A stretch of DNA of 64,000 bases from Aphanothece sacrum FPU1 (GCF_003864295.1 NZ_BDQK01000002.1:1-64000); one strand, 5' to 3'; numbered from the stretch's first letter, positions 10,465 through 19,346 are shown. A program made the numbers and translations. The notes: generated by a model from the letters alone, not told the origin.

Positions 10465-10614
10465 TTAATAATCAGTTTCTCTGTGAGTCAGTGCGACGGT
10501 ATTGTTCACAAAAGGATTAGACAAAGAAGCGGTTTGAATCTTGTGAAATAAGGCCCCAAAACCACTCAGAAAAATAAGGATAGCCACACTGTTGATAATA
10601 GTTGTAAGTTTCAT
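10465..10614 (-). CDS. Possible small membrane protein (49 residues)
   Basis: A short frame starting MKLTTIINSVAILIFLSGFG, with one hydrophobic helix (residues 5-22) and a polar tail. It could be a single-pass or secreted small protein. The start at 10614 is chosen because the longer reading adds a basic extension without a ribosome site; no clear Shine-Dalgarno is seen before either start. It may be non-coding. Confidence 0.35.
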   Translation of the reverse strand: MKLTTIINSVAILIFLSGFGALFHKIQTASLSNPFVNNTVALTHRETDY

Positions 10615-10882
10615 GAGGATTTTATATTTGAAGTTCTTCTTTATTAAGTTAATAGTTAGATGTGTCTTTTTCATGTCATTGTCTTGACACTTTCAATGAT
10701 TGACTCCCCTTGTTTAATCGATTTGTTTGTGCGGATGCTCAAAAAGATGTTATGATGGGAATCGAGCATTAAAGATCGGTACAAGAGTAAGTTATATAAT
10801 TGACAGATTTTTCCGTTAAGTATTGGTACGTTTCTCTCCGAAATCTCAATCTCCACAATTCAAATAGCAATAGAGACAATTT

Positions 10883-11161
10883 ATGTCAATTTATGTAGGA
10901 AACCTCTCTTATGAGGTAACAGAAGCTGAGCTTGGTTCTGTCTTTGCAGAATATGGTTCAGTCAAGCGAGTTCATGTCCCCACAGACAGAGAAACAGGTC
11001 GTGCGAGAGGATTTGCCTTTGTGGAAATGGACACACCAGCGCAAGAATCTACCGCCATTGAGACCCTTGATGGTGCTGAGTGGATGGGACGTTCAATGAA
11101 AGTGAATCAAGCTCGTCCCCGCGAAGAAGGCGGTCGTGGTCAAAGAAATAGCTTTAATTAA
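10883..11161 (+). CDS. RRM-type RNA-binding protein (Rbp family)
   Basis: A 92-residue protein made of one RNA recognition motif and a short basic/Gly-rich tail. RNP2 is IYVGNL at residues 3-8 and RNP1 is RGFAFVEM at 42-49, both complete. Cyanobacterial Rbp proteins bind RNA in the cytoplasm; several are cold-induced and some help localise mRNAs to thylakoid membranes. The tail ends EEGGRGQRNSFN, shorter than the Gly-rich tails of the RbpA type. A long leader of about 200 bases precedes the gene, as is usual where expression responds to cold, and a strong terminator follows. Confidence 0.93.
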   Translation: MSIYVGNLSYEVTEAELGSVFAEYGSVKRVHVPTDRETGRARGFAFVEMDTPAQESTAIETLDGAEWMGRSMKVNQARPREEGGRGQRNSFN

Positions 11162-11196
11162 CGCATGATTGAATATTAGAATCAAAAAATACAAGA

Positions 11197-11229
11197 GATT
11201 CATCCGTTTTGGGTGAGTCTTCTTTTTTT
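11197..11229 (+). terminator. Rho-independent terminator of the RRM gene
   Basis: A 9-bp stem GATTCATCC/GGGTGAGTC with two G-U pairs and a 5-base loop, followed by TTCTTTTTTT. It lies 36 bases after the RRM stop codon. Confidence 0.85.
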
Positions 11230-11292
11230 GAGATTACCAAGTATTTGAAATTTGTTATAATCTAGCTACCTTAACATCAAAAATTAAACCCG

Positions 11293-11502
11293 ATGGAATC
11301 TCTAATTAACGAAAAAAAAACTAAAGAACTTCTCACCGAGATTTTAATAGAAATGATGCAATCTAAACGAGAAGTATTTTATGAAATTGTTTTAGAAGCC
11401 TTAGAAGAAATTGGTCTAGGGAATGCTATCGTTGAGGGAAGAAAGAATGAATTTGTATCTGAAGACGAAGTTCTGGCAATTCTTGATGGTCAAGTAGAAT
11501 GA
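11293..11502 (+). CDS. Small antitoxin-like protein
   Basis: A 69-residue acidic, helical protein (ELLTEILIEMMQSKREVFYE ... EDEVLAILDGQVE) like the antitoxins that precede RelE-family toxins in cyanobacteria. The next frame begins at ATGA (11499-11502), overlapping the stop, as in coupled toxin-antitoxin operons, but is only 23 codons long. The antitoxin therefore appears to be an orphan, perhaps kept to counter a related toxin elsewhere, or simply not yet decayed. A TATAAT lies at 11256-11261. Confidence 0.75.
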   Translation: MESLINEKKTKELLTEILIEMMQSKREVFYEIVLEALEEIGLGNAIVEGRKNEFVSEDEVLAILDGQVE

Positions 11503-11570
11503 ATGTCCGATTTGAGTCCAAATTTGCTAAAGACTTAAAAACGATTGCAAAAGCTATTATTGAAAATTAA
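11499..11570 (+). pseudogene. Truncated RelE-like toxin stub
   Basis: The frame overlaps the antitoxin stop by ATGA and reads MNVRFESKFAKDLKTI followed by a few residues and TAA. This start matches the opening of RelE/ParE-type toxins that accompany this antitoxin type, which are usually about 85-95 residues. The rest of the toxin is absent from the following 100 bases, so the gene is truncated and non-functional. Confidence 0.6.
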
Positions 11571-11675
11571 AAATATTATTAGTGAATGAACTTGTTTTCG
11601 TACGTTTTTTACATAGAAAAGAAATTTATTGATTTTTTCCCTAATATTGTTAGTTGAGACAGTCTCCTCACCCCA

Positions 11676-12152
11676 TTACCCTCCACCGAAAGTGCGCGTA
11701 GCGACCACCTCATCACATTCGCGTTGCGTGACTTCATGACGATAACGAAACATTTCTTTAAGACGAGAATCTACCCACCATCCTATTAAAAATTCTACGA
11801 TCAATCCTCCAGGGATTTCATATTCTATTTTATCCGTTAAACGAGTTTGCCCATTTTCATTGACAAATTCATGACGATGTACCCATGATTCCATGGGGCC
11901 AATTTCTTGACGATCCACAAATAAATAAGGTGGGTTACACTCAATATGATGGGCTAACCAACGAATAGGAATAAACCCTAACCATAAACGAAATTCGGAG
12001 ATTGCCCCGACTCCTAAACCCCCTTCTCTTTTGATGATTTGTACAGGTTGCCAAGGAGGTGTTAATAAAACTAAAATATCTGATCTTTCATGAAATTGCC
12101 AAACGGTTTCAATCGGTGCATTAATGAGAGTTGTATATTGGAAAGTCAGCAT
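11676..12152 (-). CDS. SRPBCC (START-like) family protein
   Basis: A 158-residue single-domain protein with the helix-grip fold that encloses hydrophobic ligands. The start FQYTTLINAPIETVWQFHER is the classical N-terminal strand/helix of the family, and the end has the long C-terminal helix (WWVDSRLKEMFRYRHEV). Members act in lipid transfer or cyclase-like reactions; the ligand here is unknown. It is monocistronic, pointing away from the insertion sequence that starts 94 bases upstream of its start codon. Confidence 0.88.
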   Translation of the reverse strand: MLTFQYTTLINAPIETVWQFHERSDILVLLTPPWQPVQIIKREGGLGVGAISEFRLWLGFIPIRWLAHHIECNPPYLFVDRQEIGPMESWVHRHEFVNENGQTRLTDKIEYEIPGGLIVEFLIGWWVDSRLKEMFRYRHEVTQRECDEVVATRTFGGG

Positions 12153-12342
12153 ATTACTTAATATCTATTCAATTTACTTAAACCTTGGGGTTCTCCCGAT
12201 ATCTTAGTATAAAATGTATGTCGGAGCTACAATCTTTAACCCACATTCCGCACTTCAAAAAAGTAGTATTAAATACTACAGTCTTTTCTAATTTGTTCTA
12301 AGTATAATTGCTTAAAGAAGATGAGGCAAAAAGATGAGATAA

Positions 12343-14004
12343 TTGTTTGAGTTATCCACCATAAAGAAAAACGAAAAAGTGTCTTATCTAGAAGAAATAG
12401 AAGTTAAAAATATAGACCATTTAGGCATAGTAGCCGGATTAATTGATGAAATAGGAATAGTCAAAATAATCAATAATAAATTAGGAATAGATGTCAGAGA
12501 AAAAATCTCAGCAGGCACGGTAGTTAAGTCCATTCTCATCAATGGACTAGGATTTGTCTCAAGACCCCTATATTTATTTAGCCAATTTTTTGAAGATAAA
12601 GCCGTCGAAAAATTATTAGGAGAAGGAATAGAACCTAATTATATAAATGATGATAAAATTGGGAGAGTCATGGATGAATTATATAAATATGGACTAAATA
12701 ATCTCTTTATAGAAGTTATCTTAGAAGTTATAAATAAATTTGAAATAGAGATTAAATATTCCCATTTAGATGCCACATCATTCCATCTAGATGGAGAATA
12801 TAAAAGTGAAGAAAAATACGAGAAAGAGCAAGAAGAAAAGATTATAAAAGAAAGACCAATTTTTATTAAGAAAGGATACTCTCGTGACCATCGACCAGAC
12901 TTAAAACAATGCGTTTTAGACTTAATAACAACCCAAGATGGAGACTTACCCTTATTTGTCAGAGTTGGAGATGGAAATGAGGCTGACAAAGCCGTATTTG
13001 GAAAAATCTTAGTAGAATTTAAAAAACAAATAGAGTTTGACAGTATCATGGTCTGTGATAGTGCTTTATATAGTCAAGAAAATCTCAAACTAATCCAACA
13101 TTTAAAATGGATAACTAGGGTTCCAATGACCCTCAAAAAAGCGAAAGAATTAATACAAAATGTAGAAATAGAAGAAATAACAGATGACGAAAAAAAGAAA
13201 AGAAGTCACCTACATTTAGAAGGTTATACTTGGAAAGAGGAAATAGTAACTTATGGTGGAATCAAGCAAACTTGGTTAATAGTATCAAGTGAAAAAAGAC
13301 AAAAAAGTGACTTAGAGAAACTAGAAAAACAACTCAAACAAGAAGAAGATAAATGCCAAAAACTTCTTAAACAATTACAATCTGAAGAATTTGAGCATCC
13401 CCAATCTGCTAGATATAAATTAAAAGCCATTAACAAAAAACTGAGATTTTTTGAAATAATAGAAGTTGAACTTATTGAAGCTTGCTCTAAGAAAAATGAA
13501 ACGATTTATAAAATTGTTGGTCTGGCTCAGAAAAATAATGAAGAGATAGCTAAAAGAACTAAAGAATCAGGGAGATTTATTTTAGCGACTAACTTAGTAG
13601 AGGAAAATAAATTAGAGCCGACTGAAATTCTCATAACTTATAAAAATCAGCAATCTTCTGAAAGAGGATTTCGATTCTTGAAAGATCCTTTATTTTTTGC
13701 CGATAGTTTTTTTGTCGAGAAACCGGAAAGAATAGAGACAATGTTATTTTTGATGTCTTTCTGTTTGCTCCTGTATAACTTGGGACAAAGAGAACTAAGA
13801 AAGTGTTTAAAAAGAGCCAAGGTAGGAGTCAAAAATCAAGTTGGTAAATTAACAGAGCGTCCTACATTGAGATGGATGTTTCAATGTTTCCAAGGGATTC
13901 ATTTTGTAATTTTAAACGAAGTAAAACAGATTGTTAATTTAACGGAAGAAAGACGTTTTATTTTAAGTTGTTTGCCCGCATCTTGTCAAAAATATTATCT
14001 ATAA
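12343..14004 (+). CDS. IS1634 family transposase (DUF4277 N-terminal domain)
   Basis: A 553-residue DDE transposase that cuts and pastes its own element. The N-terminal part (EIEVKNIDHLGIVAGLID) is the DUF4277-type domain found in this family. Candidate catalytic acids are Asp in LDATSFHLDGEY, Asp in VCDSALYSQENL and Glu in the SSERGFRFLKDP block. A Lys/Glu-rich coiled-coil insertion precedes the last acid. The start is a TTG at 12343; a later GTG at 12394 is also possible, because no ATG is available near the family's usual beginning. The frame is intact, so the element may still move. Confidence 0.9.
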   Translation: MFELSTIKKNEKVSYLEEIEVKNIDHLGIVAGLIDEIGIVKIINNKLGIDVREKISAGTVVKSILINGLGFVSRPLYLFSQFFEDKAVEKLLGEGIEPNYINDDKIGRVMDELYKYGLNNLFIEVILEVINKFEIEIKYSHLDATSFHLDGEYKSEEKYEKEQEEKIIKERPIFIKKGYSRDHRPDLKQCVLDLITTQDGDLPLFVRVGDGNEADKAVFGKILVEFKKQIEFDSIMVCDSALYSQENLKLIQHLKWITRVPMTLKKAKELIQNVEIEEITDDEKKKRSHLHLEGYTWKEEIVTYGGIKQTWLIVSSEKRQKSDLEKLEKQLKQEEDKCQKLLKQLQSEEFEHPQSARYKLKAINKKLRFFEIIEVELIEACSKKNETIYKIVGLAQKNNEEIAKRTKESGRFILATNLVEENKLEPTEILITYKNQQSSERGFRFLKDPLFFADSFFVEKPERIETMLFLMSFCLLLYNLGQRELRKCLKRAKVGVKNQVGKLTERPTLRWMFQCFQGIHFVILNEVKQIVNLTEERRFILSCLPASCQKYYL

Positions 14005-14055
14005 TTTTAAGCAAATACAACAAAAAGAATAAATCGATAAGAGTTGAATAATATT

Positions 14056-14084
14056 CACAGAGGAGGGGAAATACTCCTCTGTTT
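14056..14084 (+). terminator. Stem-loop after the transposase gene
   Basis: A perfect stem CACAGAGGAG/CTCCTCTGTTTG (core 8-9 bp) with an 8-base loop and a short T-rich tail, inside the insertion sequence. Confidence 0.6.
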
Positions 14085-14350
14085 GTGGTGACTTCTTCTA
14101 ATTTTCAACGAGTTAAAATATTCTAAATTTGATAAGTTCACCCAAACATCTGATGGATTGAGAATTTTTCTTTATTCCATCTGAATTTTTTGCCTTTTCA
14201 AAGCTCTGTATTTTTTAATACTACATTTTGAAGTGCGGAATCTAAGTTTAACATCCTGGGTTACGACGCGGACAAAAACTTATTAGTTTTCCGGTCAAAA
14301 TTGTTGCCGCGTCTAATCCACCCTACGAATCATAAGCTTTACTTATCACC

Positions 14351-14396
14351 ACTTAAACAAAATTAATTACACATAGCAGGGCGGATTGATCTAGTT
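14351..14396 (+). repeat. Dispersed repeat, AATTAATTACACATAGCAGGG family
   Basis: ACTTAAACAAAATTAATTAC followed by ACATAGCAGGGCGG. An almost identical stretch lies at 48575-48616, and related GGGCGGGTTT-bearing copies at 28741-28860 and 42300-42345. Confidence 0.7.
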
Positions 14397-14410
14397 TTTT
14401 CGTGAGAATC

Positions 14411-14491
14411 ATGGATTTATATTTATTAGGCTATCCCAGTGTTTTAAATTATGATGGTTCTTGGAATCAATGGAGTCATCTTCAAAATTGA
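14411..14491 (+). pseudogene. Remnant of a sulfurtransferase (rhodanese) C-terminus
   Basis: A 26-residue frame reading LYLLGYPSVLNYDGSWNQW then SHLQN and stop. The pattern GYP-x-V-x-NYDGSW-x-xW is the C-terminal signature of two-domain rhodaneses. Nothing upstream extends it: a dispersed repeat and then the insertion sequence occupy the space. The end overlaps the convergent helix-hairpin-helix gene by 10 bases. Confidence 0.55.
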
Positions 14492-15021
14492 AGATAGTGC
14501 ATTAATTGAGCTATAATTTGCCCGTCTAAGGTTAATCGTTTTTGGAAATCTACTAAGTTCTTATAATTACCATTTTCTTGACGATTATTAACAATTTTTT
14601 GGGCTAAGATTATATCAATTAAGAAAATTGATTCTAATTGTTCTATCGTAGCTGTATTAGGATTAATTCGTTGAGGAGTCAGCAAACTATCAGGATCATA
14701 GTAACAAAAGGAAAGAAGGGGAACTAAAGGATTAAGAGGTTGTACAGAAATACTTAATGCGGCGGCTACGTCTTCAATACAGAGTAATTCTACACCTATT
14801 CTTACCAAGTTAACTAATGTTCTGGCTTGATGAATAGAAATTCCTGGTAATCTCAACCAATCATCAATAGTGGCTTGATTTACTTCAATTTTAACCCCTA
14901 ATTCTGCCGCGATCTCTATTTCTTCTAAGGAACAAAAACGATAATAGGGATCATTAAGAATTCGCTGACGAATAGCTTGTCGTTGGGGATTAAGTTTTTT
15001 AGTCCAAGCAGAAAATGTCAT
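14482..15021 (-). CDS. ComEA-like helix-hairpin-helix DNA-binding protein
   Basis: A 179-residue protein with two helix-hairpin-helix regions: VNQATIDDWLRLPGISIHQA near residues 47-66 and INPNTATIEQLESIFLIDI near 118-136, the latter a ComEA-type (NINTA-like) motif. Such modules bind DNA backbone non-specifically. There is no signal peptide, so unlike competence ComEA it is probably cytoplasmic. Only 5 bases separate it from the TM2 gene upstream, so the two are probably one operon. Its role is not known. Confidence 0.82.
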   Translation of the reverse strand: MTFSAWTKKLNPQRQAIRQRILNDPYYRFCSLEEIEIAAELGVKIEVNQATIDDWLRLPGISIHQARTLVNLVRIGVELLCIEDVAAALSISVQPLNPLVPLLSFCYYDPDSLLTPQRINPNTATIEQLESIFLIDIILAQKIVNNRQENGNYKNLVDFQKRLTLDGQIIAQLMHYLQF

Positions 15022-15026
15022 GAGTT

Positions 15027-15506
15027 TTAAGCAATGCGATCGAGTAGTTGACGGCGTTTTTGTTCAAATTCATAATCAGAAACTAACCCTTCTTCTCGTA
15101 AGCGATCTAATTCTCGTAAACCCTCGGCGATCGCCCCAACTTGTATAGGTTGACTGGTGTTAATATTGAGAAGATTCGGTTGAAGATTAACCCCATTAAA
15201 TTGAGCGTTAAACTGTTGTTCTCCTTGTACAAAATACCACACAGCATCAATCGCACAAGCAATACGAGGAATGGGAGTATTCCATAAAAGAAAATAGATT
15301 ACCCCCCAAATGGGTTGTCCGAGGTAAAATTTATGGATTCCTGCGATCGGCCAAGGGATAACCGTACAAATTAAGGCCAGTATTATCCCCATTTTACGGT
15401 TTTTTGGCTGAGTGATTAGCTTTTCTACGGATGACATCAGGTTTGAATCTAAAAGTGGGGTTGAGGATTTAAAATCTACTTTACCGTCTTTGACTCTTTT
15501 GAGCAT
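15027..15506 (-). CDS. TM2-domain membrane protein with SHOCT-like tail
   Basis: A 159-residue protein (ATG start at 15506; a TTG four codons earlier is possible). It has a TM2 domain: two hydrophobic helices around IILALICTVIPWPIAGIHKF and YFLLWNTPIPRIACAIDAVWY with a short turn. The C-terminus, LRELDRLREEGLVSDYEFEQ and onward, has the pattern of a SHOCT oligomerisation motif. Function unknown. It is the first gene of a probable operon with the helix-hairpin-helix gene. Confidence 0.85.
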   Translation of the reverse strand: MLKRVKDGKVDFKSSTPLLDSNLMSSVEKLITQPKNRKMGIILALICTVIPWPIAGIHKFYLGQPIWGVIYFLLWNTPIPRIACAIDAVWYFVQGEQQFNAQFNGVNLQPNLLNINTSQPIQVGAIAEGLRELDRLREEGLVSDYEFEQKRRQLLDRIA

Positions 15507-15733
15507 GAGGTGTTCCAAACCTATAACTTTAATTGAGTAATACCATGTTTCCCAAACATGAGGGTGTTGGGTTTCGTCACCTCAACCCAACCTACATCTG
15601 TTGATCTCTATCTCCTTTGTTAATACGGAAAACCGTAGTTCCCCTAAGCTTTCAACTGATTTACAATACAATTAAGGGCTGTTTTTAAGCAGATAGTTCC
15701 TTAATATTACATCGCAAAAAAAGGAAGATAATC

Positions 15734-16048
15734 ATGGGATTTTTTGATTCAGAAGTTGTTCAACAAGAAGCAAAAAAATTATTTGAAGACTATCAATCTC
15801 TGATGCAATTAGGAGGAGAATATGGTAAATTCGATCGACAAGGAAAACAAATTTTTATTGACAAAATGGAAGAACTTATGGATCGTTATAAAATTTTCAT
15901 GAAACGCTTTGAGTTATCTGAAGATTTTATGGCTCAAATGACGGTTCAACAACTCAAAACTCAATTGAGTCAATTTGGAATTACTCCTCAACAAATGTTT
16001 GATCAGATGAATGTAACTCTAGAAAGAATGAAATCTGAAATACAATAA
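15734..16048 (+). CDS. DUF1825 family protein
   Basis: A 104-residue helical soluble protein conserved in cyanobacteria (MGFFDSEVVQQEAKKLFEDY start is characteristic). No enzymatic motif. AAGGAAG lies 8-14 bases before the ATG, a good ribosome site. It is followed 47 bases later by lhgO on the same strand, so cotranscription is possible. Function unknown. Confidence 0.9.
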   Translation: MGFFDSEVVQQEAKKLFEDYQSLMQLGGEYGKFDRQGKQIFIDKMEELMDRYKIFMKRFELSEDFMAQMTVQQLKTQLSQFGITPQQMFDQMNVTLERMKSEIQ

Positions 16049-16095
16049 ATCAGGGAATTAAAATCTAATAATAAAAATCTTTTTAATAAACAATT

Positions 16096-17286
16096 ATGTA
16101 CGATTTTGTCATTATTGGTGGAGGAATTGTTGGCCTGTCTACTGGGATGGCTTTAGGGAAACAATATCCTCAAGCTTCTGTTGTCATTCTGGAAAAAGAA
16201 ACGGGTGTCGCTTATCATCAAACAGGACACAATAGCGGGGTTATTCATTCGGGTATTTATTATAAACCAGGTAGTTTTAAAGCAAAATTTACCCGTGCTG
16301 GTAGTCAGTCTATGGTAGAATTTTGCCAAAAATATGATATTCCTCATGATGTTTGTGGTAAGGTCATTGTTGCCACTCAAGAAAAAGAATTACCCTTATT
16401 AGATAATCTCTATCAACGAGGTCTAGAAAATGGCTTAAAAGTTCAGAAAATTACACCTGAACAAGTCAAAGAAAAAGAACCTTATGTTAGTTGTTTAGGA
16501 GGAATTTATGTCCCCACATCTGGTATTACCGATTATAAAAAAGTCTGTCAAAAATATGCTGAACTAATTGAATTACAAGGGGGAGAAATTCGTTTTAATA
16601 CGAAAGTAACACAAATTATTGATACTCCACAAGGTAAAGTATTAGAAACAACTCAAGGAACTATTAATACTAATTTTGTCATTAATTGTGCCGGATTATA
16701 TAGCGATCGCGTGGCTAAAATGGGAGGGGTTGACCCCCAAGCTAAAATCGTTCCCTTTCGCGGTGAATACTATCAATTAAAGCCAGAAAAACGATATTTT
16801 GTTAAAACACTCATTTATCCCGTTCCTAATCCCGAATTTCCCTTCTTAGGTGTACATTTTACTCGTATGATTGATGGTAGTATTCATGCGGGGCCAAATG
16901 CGGTTTTAAGTTTGAAAAGAGAAGGCTATAAAAAGACAGATTTTGATTTAAAAGAGTTCGTAGAAGTGATGACTTATCCTGGGTTTTGGAAGTTAGCCGT
17001 TAAACACGCTGATGAGGGCATTAAAGAGATAATTAGATCTTTTAGTAAAGCCGCATTTGTTAACAGTTTACAGCAATTAATTCCTGATGTTACAGCAGAT
17101 GATATTATACCTTGTGAAGCTGGAGTAAGAGCGCAAGCTTTAAAGGCAGATGGTAAGTTAGTTGATGATTTTTTAATTATACAAGATAAACATGCCATGC
17201 ACGTTTGTAATGCGCCTTCTCCTGCTGCTACTGCTTCCTTAGAAATTGGTAAATCTATTGTGTCACAAATTCCTCAATTAGTTTAG
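16096..17286 (+). CDS. lhgO: L-2-hydroxyglutarate oxidase
   Basis: A 396-residue FAD-dependent oxidoreductase that oxidises L-2-hydroxyglutarate to 2-oxoglutarate, a repair step for a by-product of central metabolism. The dinucleotide motif VIIGGGIVGLSTG sits at residues 5-17; the signature HQTGHNSGVIHSGIYYKPGS follows at about 41-60, typical of LhgO and related to DAO-fold oxidases. A C-terminal FAD-binding stretch (CEAGVRAQAL) is present. Length is normal for the family. Confidence 0.93.
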   Translation: MYDFVIIGGGIVGLSTGMALGKQYPQASVVILEKETGVAYHQTGHNSGVIHSGIYYKPGSFKAKFTRAGSQSMVEFCQKYDIPHDVCGKVIVATQEKELPLLDNLYQRGLENGLKVQKITPEQVKEKEPYVSCLGGIYVPTSGITDYKKVCQKYAELIELQGGEIRFNTKVTQIIDTPQGKVLETTQGTINTNFVINCAGLYSDRVAKMGGVDPQAKIVPFRGEYYQLKPEKRYFVKTLIYPVPNPEFPFLGVHFTRMIDGSIHAGPNAVLSLKREGYKKTDFDLKEFVEVMTYPGFWKLAVKHADEGIKEIIRSFSKAAFVNSLQQLIPDVTADDIIPCEAGVRAQALKADGKLVDDFLIIQDKHAMHVCNAPSPAATASLEIGKSIVSQIPQLV

Positions 17287-17292
17287 AAATGT

Positions 17293-17338
17293 AGCTAAAC
17301 TAATATTTAATAAAAGGTTAAAGCCTTATCCTAAGGAA
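17293..17338 (+). repeat. Partial copy of the MITE-like element (left end only)
   Basis: The stretch from GTAGCTAAAC through TAAAAGGTTAAAGCCTTATC matches the left part of the copies at 19156 and 61594. The right half is missing. Confidence 0.65.
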
Positions 17339-17349
17339 CAGGTGAAGAA

Positions 17350-17574
17350 ATGCGTCAGCTTTTAGGAACTGATCAACCTGCCGCAACTAAAAAACCTCAA
17401 ATAACTCGAAAAAATATCAGTGAAATAGACGCATAATTTATGAAGATCTTAGTAAATGCTGATATTGAAACTTATTTATTGTTAGCTGTTCCGATTGATT
17501 CTGTAATTGATTGTGTGACCATAATGAAAGGTAAAATTGTTGATTTAATCAACAATCATACTAATGAGTTTTAA
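17350..17574 (+). other. Spacer with two very short frames, probably gene debris
   Basis: Between lhgO and the PEP-CTERM gene lie a 28-codon frame (17350-17436, start MRQLLGTDQPAATKK) and, three bases on, a 44-codon frame (17440-17574, MKILVNADIETYLLLAVPID). Their close spacing looks like a decayed small operon, perhaps toxin-antitoxin, but I recognise neither. The rest of 17287-17766 is AT-rich with no other feature. Confidence 0.3.
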
Positions 17575-17766
17575 CTAAAAATGGTTCCTACTAATAGTGA
17601 CCATTCAGCTATGACAAGGTAAGTTAATAATTATTTTGATTTCATTACTACTTCTCTGTCCTAATGAGATTATTTTAACAAATAACAAACAAAACTTAAT
17701 CAATATTTAATAGGTAGCGTTTATACTTTTCCTGGACTTTTATTACTTTTAATCTATGAGGAGTTC

Positions 17767-19155
17767 ATGTTAAAATTTTCGTTTTGTTTAAAATATAGTC
17801 TAACTGCGACTTCATTGATTTTAGGCTCAATTTTTACCTCATCTAATGCTTTAGCAACTCAATTAGTTGGTAGGGCAGTTTTATCTGCTAATACTTTCGC
17901 ACCTGGACCAACATCAGGACAATTTATTACTCCTAGTAATGGGTTTATTCCTCCTTTTGTTAACCAAGAACCCGTACAAGGATTTTCTTCTATTTTACCT
18001 GGACTTAAACCAAATACTTATCGCGTACTCGAAGATAATGGATTTGGAAGTAAAGCAAATTCTGCTGATTCTGTGCTGCGTTTTTATGGGGTTGAACTAG
18101 ATTTTAATACGGGTCAAGTATTTGCCGCAAATTGGCAAACTGGAGACAGATTAGCTAGTTTTACTAATGAGAGTTTCTTACAATTAAATGATCGGGATAA
18201 TAAAGCGGGATTTCTTATTGTTGCTGATTTAGTTAATTATCCTAATTCAGCGATTCCTGTTGATGCTAATATCAAAAATAATCGTTGGTTAACAGGGGCA
18301 GATTTTGATATTGAATCTTTCCGTCAAGCGTCTGATGGTACATTTTGGGTAGGAGATGAATTGGGGCCATTCTTATTACATTTTGGCAGCGAAGGACAAC
18401 TTTTAAAAGCTCCTATATCCGTTCCTAATGTGTTAGGATTCGATGCAAATCCTTTTGTACAATCCCCTGATAATCCTAATCTAACAACGGCTAATTTAGG
18501 TCGTTCTAGAGGGTTTGAAGGACTGGCAATTAATCCTAGTGGTACTAAATTATATCCTCTTTTAGAAGGGCCATTAACCTCTGATTCTCAACGCGATCGC
18601 CTGTTAATTTATGAGTTTGATTTGACTACGGAACAATTTACCGGAAAGTCCTTTAATTATCGTTTGGAAGATACTTCACACGCTATTGGTGAATTAACTG
18701 CTATTAGTGACAATGAATTTATTGTCATTGAACGAGATGGAAGACAGGGCGATCCTAATAATCCTGCTTTTACTAATCCTGCACAGTTTAAACGTCTCTA
18801 CAAAATTGATATTAATCAAGTAGATGGTAATGGATTTGTCAAGAAAGATTTATTAGTTGATCTGTTAAATATTGATGATCCTAATAATCTGGGAGGTAAC
18901 GGAACCACGAACGGAATTTTTACCTTTCCTTTTGTAACTATTGAGTCAGTTTTACCCATTAATAAAAATACCTTGTTACTCGTTAATGATAATAATTTTC
19001 CTTTTAGTGTTGGTCGTACACCAGGACAAGCAGACAATAATGAATTTATTTTAGTTTCTGTCTCTGTTCCTGAATCAAGTTCATTGGTGGGATTATTATT
19101 ATTAGGAGGTTTAGGATTATTTTTGATGATTAAACATCAAAGAAAGTCAGAATAA
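17767..19155 (+). CDS. Phytase-like esterase domain protein with PEP-CTERM sorting signal
   Basis: A 462-residue exported protein. Residues 1-30 form a signal peptide (hydrophobic core ATSLILGSIFTSSNALA). The middle is a six-bladed-propeller-type phytase-like/esterase-like domain, with the recognisable block FWVGDELGPFLLHFGSEG and GFEGLAINPSG. The C-terminus has VPESSS, a hydrophobic helix LVGLLLLGGLGLFLM and a basic end, the PEP-CTERM pattern that exosortase recognises before the protein is anchored or released at the surface. It probably cleaves phosphate or other esters outside the cytoplasm. GAGG lies 5-9 bases before the ATG. Confidence 0.87.
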   Translation: MLKFSFCLKYSLTATSLILGSIFTSSNALATQLVGRAVLSANTFAPGPTSGQFITPSNGFIPPFVNQEPVQGFSSILPGLKPNTYRVLEDNGFGSKANSADSVLRFYGVELDFNTGQVFAANWQTGDRLASFTNESFLQLNDRDNKAGFLIVADLVNYPNSAIPVDANIKNNRWLTGADFDIESFRQASDGTFWVGDELGPFLLHFGSEGQLLKAPISVPNVLGFDANPFVQSPDNPNLTTANLGRSRGFEGLAINPSGTKLYPLLEGPLTSDSQRDRLLIYEFDLTTEQFTGKSFNYRLEDTSHAIGELTAISDNEFIVIERDGRQGDPNNPAFTNPAQFKRLYKIDINQVDGNGFVKKDLLVDLLNIDDPNNLGGNGTTNGIFTFPFVTIESVLPINKNTLLLVNDNNFPFSVGRTPGQADNNEFILVSVSVPESSSLVGLLLLGGLGLFLMIKHQRKSE

Positions 19156-19346
19156 GGTTCTACCGGACTTACTATGCTAAATTAATAATGAATAAAAGGT
19201 TAAAGCCTTATTCTATAGAAACAAAGTCTGACGAACGCGGACAACCATTAAAGGTTGCGTAGGCAACCTTTGTTTGTATAGCTTAACTCTGAGCGAGTTA
19301 AAGTCTATTCTTTGTGATAATTTAGCATAACTTGTCCGGTAGAAGC
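19156..19346 (+). repeat. MITE-like element, copy A
   Basis: About 190 bp, bounded by imperfect terminal inverted repeats: GGTTCTACCGGAC, then ATGCTAAA on the left, and TTTAGCATAACTTGTCCGGT, then AGAA on the right. No coding frame. It includes internal short palindromes (AAAGGTTGCGTAGGCAACCTTT). Copies B (20461) and C (61594) share the ends; A and C have the same orientation, B is reversed. Confidence 0.8.

Larger units (their letters stand above)
12246..14240 (+). mobile_element. Complete IS1634-type insertion sequence
   Basis: About 1995 bp, bounded by imperfect terminal inverted repeats. The left end reads TTCCGCACTTCAAAA, then AAGTAGTATTAAA; the right end, reverse-complemented, reads TTCCGCACTTCAAAA, then TGTAGTATTAAA. 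One transposase gene lies between them. I see no clear target-site duplication in the flanks, so the copy may be old or one flank rearranged. An internal stem-loop at 14056-14084 follows the transposase gene. Confidence 0.88.

Noticed and set aside
10671..10856. 61-codon minus-strand frame upstream of the RRM gene
   Set aside because: It covers the leader of the RRM gene on the opposite strand, with no ribosome site or protein-like pattern.
12639..13049. 136-codon minus-strand frame in the transposase gene
   Set aside because: Shadow of the transposase reading frame; low-complexity Ser/Phe composition.
12246..14240. Target-site duplication of the insertion sequence
   Set aside because: The 5-6 bases next to the inverted repeats do not match (CCCACA versus TCTAAG).
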